NCBI RefSeq assembly: GCF_900091445.1
Contig: NZ_LT607733.1
Coordinates: 6,671,001-6,735,000, forward strand
Length of the DNA: 64,000 bases
Direction: 5' to 3'
Source of the DNA: Micromonospora echinofusca
GTDB lineage: Bacteria; Actinomycetota; Actinomycetes; Mycobacteriales; Micromonosporaceae
Positions within the stretch are counted from its first letter, which is position 1, and every line of letters begins with the position of its first letter. Under the pieces are notes generated by a model. The model saw only the letters and a list, made by a program, of their open reading frames with translations, searched no databases and was not told where the DNA came from. Below are positions 52,579 through 59,993 of this stretch, piece after piece. Made by a program: the position numbers and the translations under genes.

Positions 52579-53786
52579 CGCTCGTCCTTCCCTCGCGTCG
52601 TGTCGATCGGCCGCAGCGGCGGCAGGCCCGGGCCGGACCCCGTCGGTCCGTCGGGCGACCGGGCCGGGCGCAGGCTGGGCCGCGGGGTGACCGGGCCGTC
52701 CGGCGGGTCGACCGGGCCGTACCGGAGGAATTGTTTGCGGGCCTCGGTGACCAGCAGCGGGGTGCAGCGCTCGAACTCGTCGATCGCCCGTACCGGCATG
52801 ACCCGCGGGAACCCGGCGCCCTGCAACGTCTCGGAGACCGACTCGGGCGCCGTCTCGCCGCGCTCGTGGTCGGCGGCGATGACCAGCGGCACGACCCAGC
52901 GGGGCAGGTCGTCCAGCGCCGACCGGACGGCGGTCGCTCCGGTCGCGGCGTCCACCAGCACGACGGTGGGGCTCCGCGGCGCCAGGGCCCGGGCCGCCGC
53001 CAGGTCGACGACCCGGGTGGGCAGACCGAGCCGCTCGGCAGTCGCGGCGACGTAGTCGGCCACGGCCAGCTCGTGCTGCCCCGCGTAGGGCCGCCATCGT
53101 GCGTGGTCGGTGAGGGTGGTGACGACCAGCGCCGGGCCGACGCTGTCGGGCACCGGGTGGCTGGACAGCATCGCCGCCCGGGACCTGGCCAGCGGCTGCC
53201 TCTCCGCCACCGTGACGATCCGCTTCGCCAGTGCGCCGAGGACTCGCAGGTACTGGTCGTGGTAGGCGCTGAGCTTGCAGAGGGCGCGCAGCCCGTTCTC
53301 GGCGTAGTCGGCCCGGTCGCCGGCGTCCGGAACCAGGTCGAGGGCCCGGGTCGTCTCGGGCCGGTCGCCCCAGGACGGCAGCGGCAGCCACAGCACCGGT
53401 ACCAGGTGCTGCTCGGCCTGCGCCGGGGCGAGCCGGGTGAGCCGGCTGCGGAACGACTCGCGTTCGCCCAGGGCCCACGCGTTGCGGAAGTAGTTCGGCG
53501 AGTGCAGCGGCACGAAGACGTGCGCGAGGCTGAGCGCGTCGGTGAGCGTCTGCCGCAGGTCGGCGCCCGGGCTGACCTGGCCGTCGTAGAAGCCGGCGTC
53601 GAGGTCGCCGCCCCTGGTGGCGGCGTGCCGGACGGCGGTGGCCAGGTCGTTGAAGAACCGGTTGACCCAGTAGTCGGTGTCCGGCCGGACACCGGCCGAC
53701 AGCGGCACCGAGTGCGCGTAGCTGAGGAAGAAGTAGGTCTCCCGGCGGGGCGCGCCGCGGGGCGGGGCGGGGTCAGACCACGTCAT
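52575..53786 (-). CDS. fxsC: FxsC-type TIR-like protein with C-terminal extension
   Basis: 403 residues. The N-terminal ~180 residues are TIR-like: YFFLSYAHSVP, DYWVNRFFNDLATAV, GFYDGQVSPGADLRQTL, SLAHVFVPLHSPNYFRNAWALGERESF (a Glu in the position of the TIR catalytic Glu). A second domain (~230-350) has ALVVTTLTDH and VVLVDAATGATAVRSALDDLP, followed by a Pro-rich tail. TIR domains can hydrolyse NAD; activity here is not established. Overlaps the second TIR gene by 14 nt and fxsT by 4 nt. Confidence 0.85.
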   Translation of the reverse strand: MTWSDPAPPRGAPRRETYFFLSYAHSVPLSAGVRPDTDYWVNRFFNDLATAVRHAATRGGDLDAGFYDGQVSPGADLRQTLTDALSLAHVFVPLHSPNYFRNAWALGERESFRSRLTRLAPAQAEQHLVPVLWLPLPSWGDRPETTRALDLVPDAGDRADYAENGLRALCKLSAYHDQYLRVLGALAKRIVTVAERQPLARSRAAMLSSHPVPDSVGPALVVTTLTDHARWRPYAGQHELAVADYVAATAERLGLPTRVVDLAAARALAPRSPTVVLVDAATGATAVRSALDDLPRWVVPLVIAADHERGETAPESVSETLQGAGFPRVMPVRAIDEFERCTPLLVTEARKQFLRYGPVDPPDGPVTPRPSLRPARSPDGPTGSGPGLPPLRPIDTTRGKDER

Positions 53787-54450
53787 GTCCGCCCTCCTCG
53801 AACGTGGTACGCAACTGCCGTACGTCGGCGGGGACCTGGGCCTGCACCCAGTGCGTCTGGTAGGCCCGGGCGATGCGCTGCGCCAGCCGCCAGACCACCG
53901 CGTCGTAGGCGGCCTTGCCGGTGTCGCCGAGGCTCAGCAGGCCGTAGATGCCCTCTTCGTGGTATTGCGGGGCGATCTCCGGGGGCAGCCGGGTGGGGGT
54001 GAACATCTGCCGCCGCGACACGGCCGCCGGCAGGCGGCGACGGTCCACCAGGGACCAGTTCACCGGAATGACCGGCGTCTCTCCCGCCGACGGATCGGCG
54101 CCCGGCCGGGTCAGGATCGGCCGGCGGGTGAACGCGTCCCACTCCCGGGCGCACCAGTCGCTGTTGAGGTAGTGGGTGGAGATCAACGGGATGAAGACCT
54201 GGCAGTGCCCGGCGGCGAAGGCGAGGTCGTCGGTCCACACCTGCCCTCCGTCGAGCATCCGGTCCATGAACCCCGCCGTGCGCCCAGGGCCGAGGCCGAG
54301 CAGCTCGACGACGTGGTCGGACAGGTCGACGAAGAGCTGGAAGACCTTCTGGTTGGTGTCCCGGGGTGCCGCGACCTGGTTCTTCTTGTGGGCGTAGCTG
54401 AGGAAGAACACGGGGGCGCTCTCGTCCTCCCAGAGTGTTTCCTCTGCCAC
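53773..54450 (-). CDS. Second TIR-like Fxs protein
   Basis: 225 residues. VFFLSYAHKKNQ, FQLFVDLSDHVVEL, GFMDRMLDGGQVWTDDLAFA, CQVFIPLISTHYLNSDWCAREWDAF (W-C-x-x-E-W, like the catalytic-Glu helix of active TIR NADases), and a C-terminal helical part (YDAVVWRLAQRIARAYQ). Homologous to the N-terminal domain of the FxsC-type protein downstream, so a tandem duplicate. GTG 54450 preceded by GGGAGCC; earlier in-frame starts at 54531 exist. Stop lies inside the next gene. Confidence 0.85.
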   Translation of the reverse strand: MAEETLWEDESAPVFFLSYAHKKNQVAAPRDTNQKVFQLFVDLSDHVVELLGLGPGRTAGFMDRMLDGGQVWTDDLAFAAGHCQVFIPLISTHYLNSDWCAREWDAFTRRPILTRPGADPSAGETPVIPVNWSLVDRRRLPAAVSRRQMFTPTRLPPEIAPQYHEEGIYGLLSLGDTGKAAYDAVVWRLAQRIARAYQTHWVQAQVPADVRQLRTTFEEGGHDVV

Positions 54451-54527
54451 CTGAGGCTCCCGACCGGTGCGGCGACTCCCGACCGTCCACAGTATCGAGC
54501 GCAGCCAACTCTCCGCTGCCCCGCCCG

Positions 54528-55325
54528 TCACCGCCGGTGCTCATCCATCCACTCCCGGGCGAAGTCGACGGCCACCCGGACACCCACGAGCCGACAGTCG
54601 GCGCCGCCGACCCGCCCGCGCCGCACCGCGCCGGTGTCCGTCAGGGCCAGGCCGATCAGCGGGAAGTCGGTGTCGTGCAGGTCCGGGGCCCGGAAGTCGC
54701 GCCGGACCCGCCGGCCGGCGGCGTCGCGCACGTAACACCGGTACGCCCGGTCGACCGGCGGCCGGCGCAGCCGGTACTCGGCCAGGTGGAACGCCGTGCA
54801 GACGGACCAGTCGACGCCGAGCAGCAGCACCACGGCGTCGGCGGCGTAGAGCGCGCCCAGCGGAGAGCGTTCGCCGAGGTGGCAGTCGAGGTCGTGGACG
54901 GCGGTCAGCCGGGCCGCGTCGGGGCCGAGGGCGGCGAAGGAGGTCTGCGGGTGTCGGCTCCGCGCCGCCCCCGACTGTAGGCGTACGTGCTCGGCGAAGA
55001 TCCCCATGCCCTGGGTGGGGCTGTGCTCCGGGTCGAACGGCGCGATTGCCGCCTCGGCCGCCGCGACCTCGGCGGCGCTCATCCCGGCGGTCGCCGCCCG
55101 GAAGGGCCGCGACGTCGTCGAGTTCCCGGCCGTCTGCGCCGGTACGACCACCGTGCCCGACCCGCCCAGCACGTCCCGCAGGGCGGCCAGCAGGGCGGCG
55201 GGGCCGCCCGCGAGCCGGCCGACGCGGGACAGGGCGCAGTGCACCAGCACGGTGGCCCCCGGCGGCAGTCCCAGCGCCCGCAGGTCCGTCGCCAGCGGGT
55301 CGCGCCGGAGCAGACCGGCGGTCAC
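54528..55325 (-). CDS. AAC(3)-type N-acetyltransferase family protein in the Fxs operon
   Basis: 265 residues matching the aminoglycoside 3-N-acetyltransferase fold: VLVHCALSRVGRLAGGPAALL, GTVVVPAQTAGNS, EHSPTQGMGIFAEHV, SRHPQTSFAALG, ERSPLGALYAADAVVLLLGVDWSVCTAFHLAE. Family members use acetyl-CoA. Here it is wedged between fxsB and the TIR genes with a 4-nt GTGA overlap to fxsB, so its natural substrate may be the Fxs peptide or a second messenger, not an antibiotic (inference). GTG at 55325, or 55331. Confidence 0.85.
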   Translation of the reverse strand: MTAGLLRRDPLATDLRALGLPPGATVLVHCALSRVGRLAGGPAALLAALRDVLGGSGTVVVPAQTAGNSTTSRPFRAATAGMSAAEVAAAEAAIAPFDPEHSPTQGMGIFAEHVRLQSGAARSRHPQTSFAALGPDAARLTAVHDLDCHLGERSPLGALYAADAVVLLLGVDWSVCTAFHLAEYRLRRPPVDRAYRCYVRDAAGRRVRRDFRAPDLHDTDFPLIGLALTDTGAVRRGRVGGADCRLVGVRVAVDFAREWMDEHRR

Positions 55326-57673
55326 GACCACCCGTCCACCGTGGCGCGCATCCCCCGGACGAACCGCTCGCCGGTGGCGGTCAGCGCGTCGACGCCGAGC
55401 AGGGCGTCGAGGGCCCCGTCGGTCCACGCCCGGTAGCGACGGAAGTGGCCCCCGGCGGCCGGGCCGGGGCGGTGCCGCCACACGTCGGCGACCGCCAGGC
55501 GGGCGTACGCGCCGTGCAGCACCTCCGCCAGGGGGCGCGGGTCCTTCCGCCACGGCACGCGCAGCGTCCGGTTCCCGTCGCGCTCGAAGAGGGTGCAGAC
55601 GTCCCGCACCGCGCCGAGCTTGAGGTGCTGCACCTCGTGGACCAGCAGCACGGCGAGGGTGGCGTCGTCGGGTACGGGCATGACGGCCACCGCGCCGAAG
55701 GCGGCGCCGGCGGCGGCGCTGCGGGAGCGACCGGCCGGCGCCGCGCGCAGCGGCACGACGGCCCGCAGCAGGGTGCGGACCCCCGCCGCGTAGCCGGGGG
55801 CCTCGGCGTCGATCCGCCGCACCGCCCGCTCCACCTGCCGCGTCCACCGCAGCGCGGCGGCGCCGGACAGCCGAGGTTCGACCGGCAGGTCGTAGCACTC
55901 CCGGTGGGGGTCGGTGTCCTCCAGCAGCAGCCGGTCCCCGCCCACGCGCAGGGACCGCACCGGCAGCCAGCCGTCCGGCCCGTCCTCCCGGGCCGGGTCG
56001 TTGTCGTGACCCGCGTCGGCGGTGACCCGCCGCCCGGCCAGCCGGACGTCCCCGTCGGCGGTGACGAGCCGGACGACGCCCCGCTCGCAGCCGACGGCGA
56101 GCGCGCCGAGCGTCGGCAGGCTGACCACCCCGTCGCGCACCGGGACGGGCAGGTCGGCCCCGACCCCGGCGCGGACGGCGGCGGCCGCCGCGACGCACGC
56201 CAGGTAGGACAGCTCGGCTGCGCCGTCCCGGCAGCGCCGGGCCCAGCGGCGTACGAAGGGATGGGCCAGCACGGCGCGGACGGCGTCGGGGTGCGCGTCG
56301 TCGAGGTGCACCAGCAGCCGCCACCCGTCGGCCGCCACCGGGTCGCCCGCGGCCCGCTCGCTGAGCGTGACCAGCAGGGCGCGCACCATCGCCAGGTGGA
56401 CGGCGGCGAGCTGCGCCGCCGAGGCCGCGGTGCCGGCGCCGGAGGCGAGGTCGTCGAGGACCCGCTCGTCGAGCGGGTCGGCGGGCCGGGTCGGCTCGTC
56501 GGCGACCGGGGCCGCCGTCACCACCCGGACGAGTTTCAGCAGGTCCGGGCAGTAGGCGGACGGGTTGTCGAAGCCGCTGCCGGCACGGTATCGGTGGGCG
56601 TAGAGGCCGCCGCCGCAGTGCCGGACCACCGGGCACGCGCGGCAGGTCGCGCAGAGGCCGGCGAGACCGCTCTGTCGTACGGCGATCGCCGGATGGGCCG
56701 CGGCGTCGTCCACCCGGTGCCGGAAGACGTCCAGGCCGGTGGCGGCGGCGCCGTCGAAGGCGGACTTGAGCGAGTCGACCTGCTCGAAGGTGCCGTCGGT
56801 CTCGACGACGACCAGGTCGGCCGGGCTGAGGCCGACCGCCTCGCTGCGGCTGCCGTGCCCGGACGCGGTGGAGAGCAGGGACTCCAGCAGGCGGATCGGC
56901 ACCGGCCGCCCGTCGGCCAGCCAGCGCCGGTGGACCGCCAGCAGCCAGTCGGCGTACGGCGTGGTGCGCCCGTCGGGCCGGGCGGGCGGGTTGTCCCAGT
57001 TGGCGTGCGGCAGCAGGAAGTCGACGTGCGGCGGCTCCTCGGCGAGCAGCGCCTCGTACACCCGGATCGGGTCGTTGGCGAGGTCGACGGTGCAGAGGAT
57101 GCCCGCGTAGCTGGTGCGGTAGGCGGGGCTGCGCAGCAGCGACAGCGCGCGCAGCACCTGCCGGTGGCTGCTCGACCCGTTGGCGTGCCGGCGGTGCCGG
57201 TCGTTGGCGGCCCGGTCACCGTCGAGGGAGATCCCCACCTTGACGTCGTGGGCGACCAGGACCTCGCAGGTCGCCGGCGTGAGCAGCACACCGTTGGACT
57301 GCATCCGCAGGTCGAGCCGGGCCACCGGCTCGATGACGCCGCGCAGGGTGGCGGCGGTGGCGTCGAGGCGGGCGGCACCGGCGAGCAGCGGCTCGCCGCC
57401 GTGCAGCACCACCCGTACGCCGTCGAGCCGGTGCGCCGCCGCGTGCTCCGCGATCCGCTCGGCGACGGCCCGCACGGTGGCCGGGGCCATCATCCGGGGC
57501 TGGCGTCGCCAGGACTGGTCGGGGTGTTCGTAGACGTAGCAGTGGTCGCAGGCGAGGTCGCAGCGGCTGACCAGCTTGAGCACGTACTGCGTCAGCGGGG
57601 CGACCCGGTCGGTGGGTCGGCGACCCGGCTCGGCCGGCTCAGATCGCAGAGTTGAAGGCCGCGACGTCGACAC
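55322..57673 (-). CDS. fxsB: FxsB radical SAM/SPASM maturase fused to an HExxH domain
   Basis: 783 residues. Radical SAM cluster motif CxxxCxxC at C38, C42, C45 (SRCDLACDHCYVYEH); GGEPLLAG and GISLDG segments; SPASM-type Cys set near 350-390 (GLCATCRACPVVRHCGGG, then YCPDLL). A C-terminal half with HEVQH at residues 679-683, a metal-site motif of the HExxH peptide beta-hydroxylase-like domain seen in FxsBH proteins. FxsB enzymes form cyclophane crosslinks in FxsA peptides. GTG 57673 overlaps the end of the precursor gene by 35 nt; no good ribosome site, so expression may rely on coupling to fxsA. Confidence 0.92.
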   Translation of the reverse strand: MSTSRPSTLRSEPAEPGRRPTDRVAPLTQYVLKLVSRCDLACDHCYVYEHPDQSWRRQPRMMAPATVRAVAERIAEHAAAHRLDGVRVVLHGGEPLLAGAARLDATAATLRGVIEPVARLDLRMQSNGVLLTPATCEVLVAHDVKVGISLDGDRAANDRHRRHANGSSSHRQVLRALSLLRSPAYRTSYAGILCTVDLANDPIRVYEALLAEEPPHVDFLLPHANWDNPPARPDGRTTPYADWLLAVHRRWLADGRPVPIRLLESLLSTASGHGSRSEAVGLSPADLVVVETDGTFEQVDSLKSAFDGAAATGLDVFRHRVDDAAAHPAIAVRQSGLAGLCATCRACPVVRHCGGGLYAHRYRAGSGFDNPSAYCPDLLKLVRVVTAAPVADEPTRPADPLDERVLDDLASGAGTAASAAQLAAVHLAMVRALLVTLSERAAGDPVAADGWRLLVHLDDAHPDAVRAVLAHPFVRRWARRCRDGAAELSYLACVAAAAAVRAGVGADLPVPVRDGVVSLPTLGALAVGCERGVVRLVTADGDVRLAGRRVTADAGHDNDPAREDGPDGWLPVRSLRVGGDRLLLEDTDPHRECYDLPVEPRLSGAAALRWTRQVERAVRRIDAEAPGYAAGVRTLLRAVVPLRAAPAGRSRSAAAGAAFGAVAVMPVPDDATLAVLLVHEVQHLKLGAVRDVCTLFERDGNRTLRVPWRKDPRPLAEVLHGAYARLAVADVWRHRPGPAAGGHFRRYRAWTDGALDALLGVDALTATGERFVRGMRATVDGWS

Positions 57674-57812
57674 GGGCCGGACGATCCTCCCTGCGGCTGG
57701 TCACGCGGGCGACGGAACGGGCCCGGTCGAGCGGGATGCGGCCGAGCGGGGTGCGCCGGAGGTCGTCCAGCGGCGGCGGGCTGAGATCGGGCTGGCGTGC
57801 GGTGCGATCCAC
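57639..57812 (-). CDS. fxsA: FxsA precursor peptide, C-terminus F-N-S-A-I
   Basis: 57 residues from GTG 57812. The peptide has a Pro/Leu-rich leader (SPPPLDDLRRTPLGRIPLDR) and a basic middle, then ends VDVAAFNSAI, which matches the FxSxx-COOH signature. The last residues Phe-Asn-Ser are the expected crosslink region for FxsB. A weak GGGGAAC site lies upstream of the GTG. The gene was not annotatable by length alone; the C-terminal signature and the overlap with fxsB decide it. First gene of the Fxs operon. Confidence 0.85.
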   Translation of the reverse strand: MDRTARQPDLSPPPLDDLRRTPLGRIPLDRARSVARVTSRREDRPARVDVAAFNSAI

Positions 57813-57908
57813 GTCGGTTCCCCATTTCAGTCGGGAGTGGACGGACGGCCGCCCACCGCGACGGTCAACGACGACTATCGACGATGCTATATGGCACAAC
57901 CTGTGATG
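57813..57908 (-). promoter_or_regulatory. Promoter region of the Fxs operon
   Basis: The 96-base gap before fxsA contains an AT-rich patch on the minus strand (TTGTGCCATATAGCATCG, plus-strand 57886-57903) and an ATAGTCGTCG stretch. TTGTGC could act as a -35 with a downstream -10-like ATAGT element 15-17 bases away, but the match is loose. Confidence 0.35.
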
Positions 57909-58811
57909 TCACGGCTGCGCAGCGCCATCCTGCTCGATCGTCCGCGCCATCCAGCCCTCGTTGGACAGCGAGATGATCCGCTCGGCCTCGGCGACGAACG
58001 CGTCGTCGTCGGCCCAGCCCAGCCCGGCCTCGTGGGCCGTACGCAGCCGGGTGAGCTGGTCGGCGGTGCGGGCGTACTCGATCTGGTGTTGCTCGTACTG
58101 CTGGGCGGAGCCGTAGCCGACCAGCGCGGTGGTCACGGCCGCCGCGACGCCGATCCAGGCGGTGAACCCGAGGTTGTCGCCGAGTACCCCGACCGTCGCG
58201 GAGACCCCGGCGGCGGCGATCGTGAGCCCCGTCGCCGCGTACCGGACCCGTCTGGCGGCGCGGGCCATCCGGCGGGCGGCCGGCAGGTAGTAGGCGTCGA
58301 CCTGCCGCTGCACCCGTTCCGTCACGTACGTCGCGACGTCGGAGACCGCCGGCAGCGGGCGGGCGGCCGGCGGCGCGTCCAGGGTGCGGCCGACCAGGTC
58401 GCCGGCGTCGTCCATGAGCGCGTCGAACCGGCCGAGCAGGACGGCGTCCCGGTTCGGGCCCCGGAACGGCGCGACCCCGGCGAGGTAGCGGTAGGTGTCG
58501 GCCTTCAGCGCCTCGGAGACCGAGCGGAGCCGGGTCCACGCGTGCACCGCGTCGCGGGAGGCCCACCGGGCGGCCAGCGGCACCACGAGCAGCGCCGCCG
58601 CCGCGACGATGGCGAGCGCCCGGCCCACGCCGGGACGGGCCGACCCGAGCTGGTTGGCCAGGGTGCCGCACACGGCGGCGCCCACGGTGAGCCCGGCGAC
58701 CGTCAGGCGCGCGCGGGTGATGACGCGCTTGGCCTCGCCGGACGCCCGTGACCAGGCCGCCTGCCGCTGCCAGACCGTCGCGACCGCTGTCGGGACATCG
58801 AAGTTCGCCAC
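57909..58811 (-). CDS. DUF4231/SLATT-domain membrane protein
   Basis: 300 residues with two pairs of hydrophobic helices: ARLTVAGLTVGAAVCGTLAN with LAIVAAAALLVVPLAA, and YAATGLTIAAAGVSATVGVL with WIGVAAAVTTALVGYG. Between them lies a soluble helical part (YLAGVAPFRG, RVQRQVDAYYLPAARRMARAARRVRY), and at the end EYARTADQLTRLRTAH. This is the DUF4231 arrangement, part of the SLATT membrane effector group often encoded with nucleotide- or TIR-based conflict systems. Directly upstream of the Fxs locus. The exact role is unknown. Confidence 0.8.
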   Translation of the reverse strand: MANFDVPTAVATVWQRQAAWSRASGEAKRVITRARLTVAGLTVGAAVCGTLANQLGSARPGVGRALAIVAAAALLVVPLAARWASRDAVHAWTRLRSVSEALKADTYRYLAGVAPFRGPNRDAVLLGRFDALMDDAGDLVGRTLDAPPAARPLPAVSDVATYVTERVQRQVDAYYLPAARRMARAARRVRYAATGLTIAAAGVSATVGVLGDNLGFTAWIGVAAAVTTALVGYGSAQQYEQHQIEYARTADQLTRLRTAHEAGLGWADDDAFVAEAERIISLSNEGWMARTIEQDGAAQP

Positions 58812-58881
58812 GATCCGAATGGTAGGACGGCCGCGCCCGTGCGACGGGGGCCCGAAAGGCCGAGCGAGCCGGTCCGACGGG

Positions 58882-59328
58882 TCAGCTGGGCAGGAAGCTG
58901 TCGTACGCGTCGTCGTACCAGTCGGCCTCGTTGTGCCGGCGGATCACGCCGTCGACCCGGGTCAGCAGCAACCAGTTGTCGTTGAGCACCAGCGCCGCGT
59001 CCTCGGGCCGGTCGGCCAGCACCCGGCCCACGGTCCGCAGCATGTGCGGCCTGCCGAGGTCGCTGAGCCTCTCCTTGCGCATGTGGAAGCCGATGTCGAC
59101 GTGGTTCTCCGGCTCCCACGCCCACACAGCCCCGTCCGCCTCCGCCTCGTAGTACCCGTGACTGCCCGACGTGATGCTGACGGCGAAGCCGCACTCATCG
59201 TTGAGGTCGGCGCTGAGCAGGCGGTTGCCGGCCGGCGTCGGCGTCTCCGCGGCGCCCGGAGCGGCGAGTTCGGCCACCAACTCCAACGGGATGTCGCCGG
59301 CGAGCGTCAGTCGATAGGTGATGGACAT
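58882..59328 (-). CDS. SitI3-like immunity protein
   Basis: 148 residues with a SitI3-like pattern: MSITYRLTLAGDIPLELVAEL, DECGFAVSITSGSHGYYEAEADG, W-WEPENHVDIGFHMRKE, AALVLNDNWLLLTRVDG. Starts 12 nt after the end of the toxin reading frame (59341) with AGGAAGG upstream, the usual toxin-immunity layout. It should protect against the upstream nuclease domain (inference). Family assignment from pattern memory, moderately sure. Confidence 0.7.
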   Translation of the reverse strand: MSITYRLTLAGDIPLELVAELAAPGAAETPTPAGNRLLSADLNDECGFAVSITSGSHGYYEAEADGAVWAWEPENHVDIGFHMRKERLSDLGRPHMLRTVGRVLADRPEDAALVLNDNWLLLTRVDGVIRRHNEADWYDDAYDSFLPS

Positions 59329-59340
59329 GTTCGGCCTTCC

Positions 59341-59993
59341 TCAGTCCCGCCGGACGATCTCGATGATCGTGCCGTTCCGTATGACCGCCACCAGTTCCTT
59401 CAACGCCGGTACCGGCCAGTCGTCGAACTGCTTCTGCAGCGCGGCGAGGTCCCCCGCCAATCCTGGAGATTCAGCACCACACGCTGCGTCTGGGCGTCCG
59501 TGATCTTCCTCGGGACCGCGCTTCCGATGGCACGGACTGAGGTGGTGGGACCGGGAGCGTAGCAATCGAAGACTTGCCCTTCGACCAGGTAATCCGGCGA
59601 TTTTCCCGGATCGACGACATCGCCGGTGTTCTGCTGCGCGTCGACGATCTCCTGCCTCGTCGGGTTCTGGTGCACCCGGTAGCCCCTGTCGGCGATCAGG
59701 TCGGCGGCCTCGTTCTCCAGTTCCAGACTGCGGCGTTCCGTCGGTCTCTCCTTGGCCCGGATCGGGGTACGTCGGCCGGTCGGCGTGCCGCCGGGGGTGC
59801 CGGTGGTCGGCTTGCTCCATGGCGTGGGGCTGTCCGTGCGGCCTTCGTGTGTCGGGCCCTCGTGCCTTGGGCCCTCGGATGTGGAGCCGTGGTCGGTGGT
59901 GTCGGTGTCGTCCGCCGGCGTGGCGACGGTGGGGGCGGCGTCTGCGGTGGCCGGGCTGTTCGGTGTGTCGCCGCCAGCCCCGCTCAGTTTCCC
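59341..59993 (-). pseudogene. CdiA-CT-like tRNase toxin domain, out of frame with DUF6244 and interrupted once
   Basis: The frame opening at 59993 encodes a Gly/Ser/Pro/Thr linker and then a toxin domain: ENEAADLIADRGYRVHQNP, SPDYLVEGQVFDCYAP, QRVVLNLQDW, strongly like the CdiA C-terminal nuclease domain of contact-dependent inhibition toxins. It has no start codon of its own with a ribosome site, and is reached from DUF6244 only by a -1 shift at 59987-59993. A second -1 is needed at the five-C run 59451-59455 to reach the true end (DLAALQKQFDDW ... IIEIVRRD, stop at 59341). Without it the frame continues to a stop at 59400. Pseudogene, sequencing indels or recoding are the options. Confidence 0.7.

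Noticed and set aside
49621..53055. 1144-codon open frame on the plus strand
   Set aside because: Antisense to the FxsT-like gene, with low-complexity Val/Arg/Gly/His composition and no motif. The minus strand has ParA, NB-ARC and TPR motifs.
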